NCBI GenBank assembly: GCA_015143295.1
Contig: JABCRI010001048.1
Location: forward strand, 1 to 64,000
Source: Tetracentron sinense
Lineage: Eukaryota; Streptophyta; Magnoliopsida; Trochodendrales; Trochodendraceae
DNA: 64,000 nucleotides
Direction of reading: 5' to 3'
Part shown: positions 56,401-64,000 of the stretch, piece after piece
Position numbering within the stretch: the stretch's first letter is position 1
Layout: each line of letters starts with the position of its first letter
Notes under the pieces: generated by a model
Database searches by the model: none
What the model was told of the DNA's origin: nothing
What the model saw: the letters and a program-made list of their open reading frames with translations, nothing else
Program-made: the position numbers and the translations under genes

Positions 56401-59400
56401 ATACAAGAGAGACACAAAAGAATAGGATAGACAGTGAAGAGAGGTACCAGAGAGCTAACTCCATTGGTAAATCCAGATAGTGGTTCTGAAGGATCAGAAC
56501 CCAGAAAGGGTCTTTCTAATGGTGCAGCAGTTTTGACAATGGGTGCTCCAACAGCTGAACAGCCGTAGGACGATGTAGTGGATTGCGTTGCAAACACTGC
56601 CTTACAAAATCTTTGCCATCATCTGAGAGATGATCAGGGACTGCTGGAAATTCCTTACTATTCCCAATCTTAACATGGCAGCAATCTTTTGACCAGAACA
56701 TGCAAAACACCAACAAATTTAGAAAAAAGAACAGGTCAAGCATAAGCACTCTTGATGAGATACATAAGAAACAACAAGGTCAACTTATGATCATACACAT
56801 GATTAAGAAAAATATTGCCAATCTTGCAGTCTCAGTGCCCAAATTACTGACCCCTTCATATTGGCTCCAAGGTGGTTTTGATGTAGCCATCTCCAAAACT
56901 GTGCAGCCAAGACTCCATATATCAACGGCAAGATTGCAACCATTTGAATTCTTAATAACCTGGAAGAAAAATGCAAGTGAGAGATACTACATTGCTACTG
57001 GAAAGCATGTCATGAACAAAGATATAAGGGTATGACAGGAGAAAAATTATGACCTCGGGTGCCATCCAGTAAGGACTTCCCTTAAATGACAATGGACCTG
57101 ATTGCCCAGTGATCTGCAAATATGAAGCATGTACATAGATTTGACATAAATCAGGTTACCAATAGGAAACTTCTAATCTTAAGAACACAGCATTAACAGA
57201 TACTTGTGTATGCACCATAATTTCAAGCGCCCCATTTAACACTTCCTTTGAGCATGCACTCAACCACTAGAATAGGCTAATTAGCATTTAAACTAGATGA
57301 GCAAACTTTTATATGGTACCTATATTGATTAAAAAGTACGAGATGTTGGAATATATTCGGAAACCAACCAGTATCGCACCCAAAGTTGTGAAGTCCTGTT
57401 GCTTGTTTTAATTCCTAGTTTCTCATGCGCTGGTTGGTATTCATTTGGTTTGACTACATTTCAGGAAAAACAAAATCCATATGCATTCGCTTACATGTTT
57501 TGCCATCCCAAAATCTGCCAACTTCACACGCCCATTAGGGTCTACAAGTATATTTGCTCCTTTAATATCCCTGTACAAATAACGCAGTTATAAATGGTAT
57601 ACCTTGGATTACAAATCAATAGTTAATGCTAATTTGGGTCACCTGTGCACAGTATTCTTAGCATGCAAATATGCAAGCCCTGACAGGATTTGTTGAGTAT
57701 AACTACGAATTACTAGTTCACCAAACTGCCCATAGTCTTGAAGAAGCTTATAGATGGAGCCACCAGATACATACTCCAAGTAAATATAAAGTTTATCATC
57801 TACCTGTTCAAGGAATATAAATTCAGAGAAAAACATTAATATCATTTGAAGCCTTAACTGTCATTTAGTATTACTTTAAATCCAAGGAAATTCTCAAAGT
57901 GCAACACTACCATATACCACTCATATCATTATGCATTTACAGAAGTTAAGTATTCAAACTTTTAGTTCCCAGAAGTTCTTACATCTTGTGATCCATGCTA
58001 CAAGTAAAAGTATAACTTTTTTTTATCGATAACCATGAGGATATATTAATCAAAAGAATAACAAAGGTACATAAAAACAAAGTTTACAAGAGTGAAAACC
58101 CAAGACAAAAAAAAAAAAACCAAAAACACATGACGAAACCCCCTATGATGGAAAAGAGGAGCCTAAGCTTAGCAAAATTCATCCCAAAATAGCTCCAAGA
58201 TCCACCTCATCCTTCCAAATGGAGACCCACTCTAATACTAGAAATCGAATACGTAAGCAAATCTAAGTCGGAGAAGATGGAGAGTCCTCGAATACTCTCT
58301 TGTTTCACTCCTTCAAAATTGACCACGAGATGGCTCCAGGGAAAACCAACCAAATAGTAGTTTGCTCCATACTTACCAGAGACCAACACGATAAAAGTTC
58401 TAAAAGGAAGAAGTGAAGACCCAATCGGCAATCCACACCTACTCAGGATAGAAAATACCCCTGGATCACACTCACTATAGGACAATGCAAAAGCAAGTGA
58501 TCCATCGTCTCTTCTGCTTGAAGGCACAAAAAAAGTGGTTTGTCATCCTCCACCCTCTACTTTTTAAGGGATCACAAGTAAGAATCTAGTTTAAAGATGC
58601 ATTCCAAAGGAAGAAAAATACGATGCCTGGATTCCCCACAAGTCTATGAGGAAATGATACGTAAGGTGTTAACCCAAATGATTGTAGCAGAGATCTCACT
58701 GATAATCGACTATCGTTGCCTTTAAACCAAATTCTATGATCCCTGACCATTGGGGAGAAGATCCTAAACGTAATAGGAGGCAACCCAAATCATTGATTTC
58801 CCAATCATGACTCAAAATCGGACACCACGCCACCCCCTCCTCACGAAACTCTAAATAGTACCACAACTTCTTAGTAGCCTTAGTAGAATGAGACAATAAT
58901 CATAACAAGTAAACTTTTTCAGAATGCCAAAACCATGAAATAGAATGACACCACGCTTTTTGAAATAAATTATCAACATTGAAAAACCAAGGTCTTAAGT
59001 AGAAAGTAAAATACACCAAACTGAACTAAGGAATAGGACACAAAGATTACCGTCTCAGATCCATAATACTGCACTATATTTTGATGCCGCAAGCGACTTA
59101 ATAGAGAAATTTCCTGTCAGAATAAACACTAAAAAGTAAGAAATCTCTATTAAAGAAACAAAATAGTTACAGTACAACAAATTGAAAAATCAATATTGCA
59201 AAACACAATATTCATCCTTTAGATAATTAACTTCCCCATAAATCAACTAGAGAAACAACTTACTTGCCCCAACTGTTTTGCACTTTCCTTTGACTTTGCA
59301 TCATCTGAAAATAGTGTAACCTCCTTCATTGCACACATTTCACCACTTTCACTAAAACCAAAGGAACAGATTAGAAACAGAAATGCACAAACTTAATGAG

Positions 59401-61163
59401 AGATAATTGACTAATAATAATGATTTCTTGAAGAATCACGGACATATGTAATCAATCACAATAGCCGCAACTGTTTTGACTTTTGGGATGTTTCTTTAGG
59501 CCGTGACTTCAGAAATACAGACAAATCAGACTAGCAGTAATGCTCATGTGCATTGTACTCATGAAAAAGTTATTAATTTCATTCTCAACTACTTAGCTCA
59601 GCAACAAGGCTAAAAATGCAAGAAAACGCAACACTATAATCTTACATGCAAGGCTGAGAAAAGATTATAATACTAAGATGAGAAACCGAAAGGGGAATTC
59701 AGCTCCATACAATACAGACCTGTTAAAACCAACATAAACGTGTCCAAATGTGCCTCTACCAAGCATCCTTCCCTTTTTCCAACGTGAACCAGGGCTTGTC
59801 GGAGTCTCTGCCCTTCCAGGGCTTCGTGGGACTGAGGAAGATGTTGCTGCTGAATTTGTGGAAGAAAAAGGAGAAGAATTAGAAATGGTTAAAGGGGGAA
59901 GAGGCAACCGGTGGCTTTGTTGTTTCCCATCATCAGGCCAGCTTGTCGGCAATTCTGTAGCTGCCCCTCCAGCTCGCGGATGCATGGGGGTGACAGCACC
60001 ACTATGGATTCTGGAGCTGGAGTCAGGGCTTGTCATTCTGGGGCTAGGTATTGGAGAACACTCCGGACTACCCCTGCTGGGCTGCCAAAATAACTGCCCT
60101 GACATATCTCCTCCCATTGAATTATGTCCTGAATTAGGACCTGAACCTGGACTGGAGCAGTGGCCAGATCCAAGTAAAGCAACATCTGGATAAGGCTTTC
60201 CTGCCCAAAAAGCAGAAGCTGTAACTTGCTCAGGACCAAATGCCCTCATCGGACTTCTAGAAGGACTTGATATCGAGCTGTCTGGAGCACTGCAGAAAGC
60301 ACTATGATGAGGAATCTGCAAATTTGGCACATAAGTGCTTAAGGGTCTCCGTTTGGGCGATGTAGAGAGAATTTGATTGCTGAACAAATGATTAGCAGGT
60401 GTTAGTGCCTCTCTCGAGTTTTTCCGGGTGACAATAGGGAACTGATCCTTGTGCATCATGCTTCAACAAAGTTAGAGATAAATTTGTTAGGGATGGATAA
60501 AACTCAAAAGTTAACCATGGAAAAAAAATAATTATAAATCAGCACAGGACCATATCATGTCCAACAAAAGATCCTAGAATGAAACATCACGGTTTTTTAT
60601 GAGTTCGCATGAAAACTCACCTGGTAGGGCTGTTTGCCGCAGTTCTGGATCCATTTTCAGAGTCAGTTGCATGGGAGCTAAGATGGCGCGAGTCTGCTGG
60701 ATCATCACTATCAATGGAACTATCACTAGAAATAGAAGCAGTGGCCAAATCTCCATCAACATCTGGCTTATTCGGGACATGTTCAGGTTTTGGGAGAGGC
60801 AGAAATAATGTCTTGGACCCTTTTCCAAGCCTGGTTTGTTGATATACAGATTCCAGAATTTGTACGACCTATGCTAGCAGGATGCACCCCAGGAAGTGGA
60901 AGTGGTTGAGCAAGAGAGCTTTCTGCAAAACTTTGGCACCGCGATACTCGTGTGGAGGGCGATGGTGATGGTGACACTGCTCGGGATCGAGATCCCTTTT
61001 CTGAAACTATATCACTACAATGTCTTCGAGATCCTCCTAATCTACTGTCGCACTTTTCTTCAGATGGACTCTTAAATTTTCGGTGTAACGTTTCAATAAA
61101 ACTTTCCCTGTTCACTTTCTTTTTTACTTCTTTGGATGAAGACTTTCCCCACCATGAAGGCAT
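40939..61163 (-). CDS. YDA: YODA-type MAP kinase kinase kinase, 11 exons; frame broken by four 1-base losses
   Basis: MEKK-type Ser/Thr kinase at the top of a MAPK cascade, acting at the plasma membrane/cytosol; in Arabidopsis it phosphorylates MKK4/5 upstream of MPK3/6 in stomatal and embryo patterning. Exons: 61163-60621, 60460-59720, 59351-59264, 59113-59051, 57803-57643, 57570-57495, 57113-57054, 56959-56852, 56685-56448, 42206-42115, 41461-40939. The N-terminus [12 protein letters not shown] and [16 protein letters not shown] match YODA. The kinase has a P-loop [17 protein letters not shown] lysine, HRDIKGAN, DFG in ADFGMAKH, and WMAPE. The C-terminal tail ([23 protein letters not shown]) ends GRTNGI. 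Single A losses at the runs 60821-60824, 60835-60837, 56672-56673 and 56538-56539 shift the frame; with them counted, the length is 898 residues (883 in Arabidopsis). Everything else is intact, so sequencing error is as likely as decay. Confidence 0.9.
41720..41735 (+). mobile_element. Micro-insertion of a LINE 3' tip with 19-bp target duplication
   Basis: ACCAATC plus nine A (16 bases) lies between exact copies of GGACAATGATGTCATAGCA (41701-41719, 41736-41754). The same tip, TTACCAATCAAAAAA, ends the LINE at 44397. It is inside intron 10 of the kinase gene. Confidence 0.82.
42115..42206 (-). CDS. YDA: YODA-like gene, exon 10
   Basis: 92 bases: [20 protein letters not shown] then [10 protein letters not shown]; matches the tail of YODA (GHARSL..LDSE). 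The donor lies directly against a CT microsatellite (CAG|GTCTCTCTCT). Acceptor CTTTCAG|GGC. Confidence 0.88.
43205..44485. mobile_element. Hairpin-ended MITE family, member E, carrying a LINE
   Basis: Exact 9-bp duplication TTAAATAAT (43196-43204, 44486-44494). Inverted ends of about 65 bases: left GAGAAATGTTTAACTTACC, right (minus) GGGTAGTGATTAGCCCACC, both followed by a near-palindromic hairpin GCATTTGACTA/TAGTCAAATGC. Core TTAAGATTCACTCACTCC and AAAAGGGACACGT. A LINE fragment of about 1 kb sits in the centre. Confidence 0.85.
43410..44397 (+). mobile_element. 5'-truncated LINE (RT C-terminus) in intron 9
   Basis: [19 protein letters not shown] then [20 protein letters not shown] (about 43450-43585), [13 protein letters not shown] and [19 protein letters not shown], the C-terminal part of plant L1 ORF2. 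Stops at 43740 and 43900. Ends with (TA)n 44348-44375 and CACTATTACCAATCAAAAAA. Sense orientation is opposite to the host gene. Confidence 0.85.
44583..44838. mobile_element. Hairpin-ended MITE family, member F
   Basis: Inverted ends GGAGTCCGGATATTGTCCA / (minus) GGGATCCGGATCATATTCA followed by CAATTGCAATTGAACTCT-type hairpins. The core is on the minus strand: CACGTGTCCTTTTTAACC and TTAACTATAGTTAAGATTCA. The target duplication is obscured by A-runs. Lies 98 bases from member E. Confidence 0.72.
45037..45407. mobile_element. hAT-like MITE with CGATACGTATCG-type words
   Basis: A 371-bp element, exact 8-bp duplication GTTATTGG (45029-45036, 45408-45415); ends CAAGGATTAAAAATACG and (minus) CATGGAAATAAAATCG. 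The interior has TACGTATCGC and GGTATCGGTTTCGG. Related to the ends of the larger element at 51014. Confidence 0.82.
45650..47800 (-). mobile_element. 5'-truncated LINE (RT to ORF2 end) in intron 9
   Basis: Same orientation as the gene. Blocks on the minus strand: [20 protein letters not shown] (about 47797), [11 protein letters not shown] (about 47685), [13 protein letters not shown] (about 47645), [16 protein letters not shown] (about 47500), [11 protein letters not shown] (about 47170), [20 protein letters not shown] (about 47070), a zinc-finger-like [16 protein letters not shown] region (about 46410), and [15 protein letters not shown] (about 45965). Frames break several times. The FADD-type catalytic block is missing. 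Ends near TATATATACATACATA (45674). Confidence 0.88.
47830..51000. other. Intron 9 sequence without recognised genes; possible LTR-like region
   Basis: 48600-48790 holds a diverged tandem repeat (GTTGAAAAT.AAT.TAATTTT...GGAAGT..). 49380-49400 has TTATAAAAGGAGGGCCC, a promoter-like box that could belong to an old LTR. 49705-49775 starts TTTTTTTACCAGTAAGCAATC, like a minus-strand LINE tip. None could be delimited. Confidence 0.4.
48727..48742 (+). mobile_element. Micro-insertion of a LINE 3' tip with 17-bp target duplication
   Basis: ATTGATC plus eight A and a T (16 bases) between exact copies of TTTAATTTTATAGCTTT (48710-48726, 48743-48759). An ordinary tandem duplication would not bring the A-run. 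Intron 9. Confidence 0.75.
51808..51937. repeat. Cluster of GATCGATCG palindromes in the gypsy LTR
   Basis: Four occurrences of GATCGATCGC, ACGATCGATTGC, ACGATTGATCGC and GCGATCGATCGT in 130 bases of the gypsy left LTR. Purpose unknown; possibly part of the promoter region of this family. Confidence 0.8.
52240..52590 (+). pseudogene. gypsy protease fragment
   Basis: Reads (with one stop) [16 protein letters not shown] (about 52255-52300), then [19 protein letters not shown] (about 52360-52415), the end of a gypsy retropepsin. It continues to [11 protein letters not shown] and a TAG at 52586. Confidence 0.8.
52600..53160 (+). pseudogene. gypsy reverse transcriptase fragment
   Basis: [19 protein letters not shown] (about 52690-52745), [20 protein letters not shown] (about 52780-52840) and [23 protein letters not shown] (about 52880-52950, key blocks LFDQLQGA and KIEIRS). 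[18 protein letters not shown] follows at about 52990. A deletion removes the YVDD region. Two frameshifts. Confidence 0.85.
54249..54367 (+). other. Short acidic open frame within the gypsy right LTR region
   Basis: Thirty-nine codons rich in E and D ([20 protein letters not shown], then [19 protein letters not shown]) before a TAG, with no ATG at its start. Probably a relic of exonised or captured sequence, or chance; not recognised. Confidence 0.3.
55432..56447. other. Remainder of intron 9, no gene recognised
   Basis: AT-rich, with ATTAGAACCATATTAATTAATTAA repeated twice (about 55949-55975 and 55992-56018). Ends at the exon 9 donor. Confidence 0.5.
56448..56685 (-). CDS. YDA: YODA-like gene, exon 9 (end of kinase domain, two frame losses)
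   Basis: Encodes IAAM, then [40 protein letters not shown] and TAAPLERP in three different frames. A base is missing from a T-run (A on plus) at 56672-56673 (expected F-K after IAAM) and another at 56538-56539 (expected F-V after HP). With both counted the exon is 240 bases and phase 0-0. It closes the kinase domain (arginine of the CLQRNPxxRPT block). Donor CTG|GTACCT opens a 14-kb intron. Confidence 0.9.
56852..56959 (-). CDS. YDA: YODA-like gene, exon 8
   Basis: 36 codons, [20 protein letters not shown] onward to PPWSQYEG; the kinase F-helix region. Donor GGG|GTCAGT. Confidence 0.95.
57054..57113 (-). CDS. YDA: YODA-like gene, exon 7
   Basis: Twenty codons [20 protein letters not shown]: activation segment and APE motif. 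Acceptor TTGCAG|ATC; the donor GAG|GTCATA is weak beyond GT. Confidence 0.92.
57495..57570 (-). CDS. YDA: YODA-like gene, exon 6
   Basis: Encodes [20 protein letters not shown] then GMAKH: the catalytic aspartate, KGAN and the DFG magnesium-binding motif. Donor CAT|GTAAGC. Confidence 0.95.
57643..57803 (-). CDS. YDA: YODA-like gene, exon 5
   Basis: Starts [20 protein letters not shown] and ends [10 protein letters not shown], up to the catalytic loop. 161 bases; donor CACAG|GTGACC. Confidence 0.95.
58018..58910 (-). mobile_element. 5'-truncated LINE in intron 4 of the YODA-like gene
   Basis: Minus strand. [20 protein letters not shown] then [15 protein letters not shown] (about 58720-58585) is the zinc-finger-like C-terminal region of L1 ORF2. 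The tail TTAATATATCCTCATGG...TTATCGATAAAAAAAA is a typical plant L1 end. Frames are broken. Target duplication unclear (ACAAGTAAA near both ends). Confidence 0.8.
59051..59113 (-). CDS. YDA: YODA-like gene, exon 4
   Basis: 21 codons: [20 protein letters not shown] plus T, including the alpha-C region. The downstream intron (59050-57804) hosts a LINE fragment. Confidence 0.95.
59264..59351 (-). CDS. YDA: YODA-like gene, exon 3
   Basis: Encodes [18 protein letters not shown] and onward to KQLGQ, with the ATP-anchoring lysine of CAMK. 88 bases, phase 2 to 0. Donor CAA|GTAAGT. Confidence 0.95.
59720..60460 (-). CDS. YDA: YODA-like gene, exon 2 (Ser/Pro-rich region to kinase P-loop)
   Basis: 741 bases, open throughout. 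Contains [49 protein letters not shown] and [22 protein letters not shown]. Acceptor TTGAAG|C and donor AACAG|GTCTGT. The open frame beyond the donor is intron. The many SP sites are plausible phosphorylation sites. Confidence 0.95.
60621..61163 (-). CDS. YDA: YODA-like gene, exon 1 (N-terminal regulatory region, two frame losses)
   Basis: Starts [19 protein letters not shown] basic, serine-rich regulatory N-terminus; the YODA N-terminus restrains kinase activity in Arabidopsis. The frame is good to [11 protein letters not shown], then shifts; the homologous text resumes in another frame as [19 protein letters not shown]. Two one-base losses, at A-runs 60835-60837 and 60821-60824 (T on plus), reconcile all three frames and give phase 2 at the donor (AG|GTGAGT). 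Confidence 0.9.
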
Positions 61164-61432
61164 GTTTTAATTATAACAAATTTACAGAAATGACAGGCAA
61201 GTCTTTATAACTTAATCCACTCCCTTCTTACAAGTACAAAATTATCCAAAAAAGCCCATAGACAAAGTCAGTAAATAGGCTTGCAACTCATAGGCATGCT
61301 TCAGATGAAGTGCAATTCCTTTGCCAAACAATGACTTTCTCAACAGAAAGGACATCTTTAAATGGCACCACCTATCAATTTTAGGATGTCAAGCAAAGTA
61401 TGAGAGTAGTTCAGAAAGGAACGCAATATAAC
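61164..61432 (-). other. Probable 5' untranslated exon of the YODA-like gene
   Basis: On the minus strand a good acceptor (TTTTGTACAG|GT at 61433) lies 269 bases before the ATG with no better one between. Sequence up to the ATG has no in-frame start that would replace it. Inference. Confidence 0.4.
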
Positions 61433-62885
61433 CTGTACAAAAGAGTTGCATTATTAGATTTTACCCAAAAGTCGAAATAAATATTGTGCATACAGGAGAA
61501 ACAGCACTTTTTTACTACAGGAAAAGCATCAGAATTCCAAATCTGCCCAGAAGATTTCAGCAAGATAACCTGTGACAGCCCCTAAATATATGAGTACATG
61601 GTAAGAAAGATTGCTGAGGAACTCTGTTGGGGGAGGGCGGGTATAAATCCTGTCAAAATGCAACAGAAAGTTCTTCTACTTAAAATTATATCTTACGACT
61701 ATTTTTGGATATGAAAATTATGTGCTTAACAAAATTTTGTATAGTTTGCGAGCATATTTTTCATTGCTGCACCATGTGATGCAGCTCCATTCTATACTGG
61801 TAATGTATACATCATAACCAACCTCATCCATGTATGTTAAGTGAATGCACTGCAGAGAAAAAATAATTGACATTGAGAAATCCATGTGTCTAATAACTAC
61901 AGCCTACAGAAATAGGTTTTTTGCATCCATGAACTCGTCTATACATCAGTACCATACTCTGTTTCAAAGTTCCAACTTATGTAGTTATTCTATACTAAAA
62001 CTCTGTGCTTCCAGATGCTGAAGATAAACTTGTCATGAACGGAAGATATTAAGAGGTCAATGTTGCAAATAGCCTTTCAAGAAGTAATGAATAAGTTGGT
62101 TTTTTCAATAAATAAGAAAACTTGTCTGGAAAAAACTAAATAAAGATTGGGGTTTTGGAAAAGGTAGATATAAAAAAAGTGAACTTGAACTAGAGTTACC
62201 AACATTTATAGTAGGACTAATGGAGGCATTAAATGAGGGCGTGTAAAACAAGTAATCTGATGGATTACAGATTGTCTTTTATCATTTCAGTTAGTTCATA
62301 CTTCATACATAAGAAGTCTCTACGAGGATTTCAACATCCCATATGCCACAACACAATCAACCTCAACAGTCATCCCTGGCCATAGTCTAAAATAATTCAG
62401 AAGAATGCCCCCCCTCCCCAACACACACACACAACCCCCAAAAAAATAAAAACACATGCACTCCAAATTGAGAATGCAGGGATAGCTCAGTCTCTCTCCA
62501 ACATGTAACCATCTCAGCATACATGAATCTCAAACCTCCTAAGTGTTTTGCTAACTACCTATGCCGCACAAAAACGACACGGATGTCGGATACTGCGAAA
62601 AAAGAAGATTACGGAAAACATGAGAATATTTTATTACTATAGAAATTATTATACTTTAAATGTTATATGAATAATTCTATATAAAAAAACTTAACTTATG
62701 AAAGCAAATTTATATTAAACACTAAGTAATGTATTACAAAATACACTACAGTTCATTAAACAATATAAATAAGACATGAATTAAACAACCGAACTAATGA
62801 AGTAGTGAACATATATTAATTTTAAATGTTAATGTCAATCCCAAAGTGAATTGAGTTTAAGAGGTTTTTAAGCCCGCTGATACCG

Positions 62886-62917
<32 letters not shown>

Positions 62918-64000
62918 AATTTTCTATTACATGGATTGGTAATTCCTCATATTCTTGCTTTGGATTTCTTTTTTGTTGAAAACAAATGGATCATGGTTCT
63001 TTTCCTCTTTCCCTACCAACTTCTCTTTTTTGAAGATGATAGTTGAAAAGAATTGGCTGAAATTTATGCTAATTATATAAGGTTGTAATCTAACAAACAC
63101 TAACATTTATGGGTATCGGGTGTGTCCATGTCCATCTAAGTCCAAAACCAAAATGCATAGATTTTTGCTGATATGAGTCACAACAAGCATGTCAGTCTCC
63201 ACATATTTTCACACAGGACACACCTGTTGTCTTAAAGAATCCGTGCAAGATAGTTGATTACATAAACTAATTATGCACTCAACATTGGATCAGATTCAAA
63301 ATTCAATAGTTTCCATATCACAATCCTATTTTTCTTTGGCCTGCCTCAATAAATCATGGTTTTCAATCCCATTCTAACATCTCTCAAGTTCCACATTCAA
63401 ATTAAGCAGTAACATAAATGACATAAAACATCACAAAAAAGCTTCAATTAATTTTTCAAAAACACAAAGGCTTCAATTGGATCTATTAAGTGCCCGTACA
63501 GATGCAGATACCAAACCAACTTGTTTTTTGGTTTGGTCGAACACCATTCACATCCAAGTTCTCTTAACTTCTGGGAACCGTGTGTGTTTGATTCGATTGT
63601 TTACAAAAGATCACTATTTTGCAATAAATTTGATCTCCACTTCTACAGGTATGCAATACCAAATTTCAGCAGAAACATCCTTCCCCACGCGATCTCTCAC
63701 ATAACTCCCATCTTTAACGAACTTTGTGTAGATCACTCAACCAAATTTACCACCATAACAGAGACACTTCGACTTGATCTCTACTCGCATTAGAGAGCTC
63801 GATTTGATCCTTTTCCCCTCCAAAATCATTAAGGAAACAAATCCAGTCTCTTGGTTTAGATTTTTCAGTCTTTTGATACGTAATCTACTCAAACTCAGCA
63901 ACGCAAAACACAATCTTTCAGCACAGATCTACTCATTGAAAAATATGAATTACAGAACAGATTAACAACTAAAACTTACGGGGAAAAAGTTTTCAAAATT
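61433..64000. other. Upstream region of the YODA-like gene
   Basis: No coding gene seen. Likely 5' intron and/or promoter. AT-rich, with a CT microsatellite at 62886-62918 and a C-rich/CA-rich tract (62409-62435). Short open frames at 63477-63965 match nothing known. The transcription start cannot be placed. Confidence 0.4.
62886..62918. repeat. (CT)n microsatellite upstream of the kinase gene
   Basis: About 16 CT units with one interruption, read as GA on the gene strand. Such tracts are frequent near plant 5' ends, but a regulatory role here is not shown. Confidence 0.85.

Noticed and set aside
59750-60193. 147-residue plus-strand open frame
   Set aside because: Antisense to exon 2 of the kinase gene; a by-product of its Ser/Pro-rich codons.
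60574-60828. 84-residue minus-strand open frame starting MEKGPRHYF
   Set aside because: Out-of-frame reading of exon 1 downstream of the base losses; the true frame gives [12 protein letters not shown].
1-64000. CRISPR arrays, bacterial operons, rRNA genes
   Set aside because: No regularly spaced repeats with unique spacers, no bacterial gene layout and no rRNA signatures; the sequence is plant nuclear.

Overview
This is a plant nuclear (angiosperm) window: one large multi-exon host gene on the minus strand of the right third, set in about 40 kb of nested transposable elements. Plant origin is supported by a YODA-type MAP kinase kinase kinase, plant Ty1/copia and Ty3/gypsy elements, L1-type LINEs with plant-like tails, a tRNA-derived SINE, and many short hAT-like and Mutator-like MITEs. 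The species cannot be told from sequence alone.

Host gene (61163 down to 40939, minus): I rebuilt eleven coding exons of a YODA/MAPKKK4-like kinase by hand from splice sites and family motifs. All ten introns have GT/AG ends and phases agree throughout. The reading frame is broken only by four apparent one-base losses, all in short A/T runs (two in exon 1, two in exon 9). With these allowed for, the exon lengths sum to 2697 bases (898 residues), close to the family. Intron 9 is about 14.2 kb and holds two LINE fragments, two Mutator-like MITEs, a short hAT-like MITE and a 4.4-kb hAT-like element that itself contains a deleted gypsy element.

Left part (1-40 kb): a promoter-plus-first-exon-like module (TATAAATGGGCC-type TATA box, then a short ATG-started stretch) occurs about nine times, always on the plus strand. 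Most copies carry their own private transposon insertion; only the copy at 34.3 kb keeps an open 54-codon frame. Between the copies lie an old, complete copia element (13749-18773, about 5% LTR divergence by eye, many TAG stops), a young copia element (26835-31569, minus, about 1% divergence) nested in a hAT-like MITE, a solo copia LTR (37553-37972), LINE fragments, and long degenerate repeats (8.2-9.5 kb and 22.6-25.4 kb).

Most notable: (i) seven MITE-like elements share an internal core and outer tip but carry six different terminal hairpins; (ii) three insertions of only 16-17 bases, each an A-rich LINE 3' tip flanked by a 15-19 base target duplication; (iii) the four homopolymer losses in the otherwise intact kinase gene; (iv) nearly all stops in the old copia element can be read as C-to-T changes of CAG or TGG codons.
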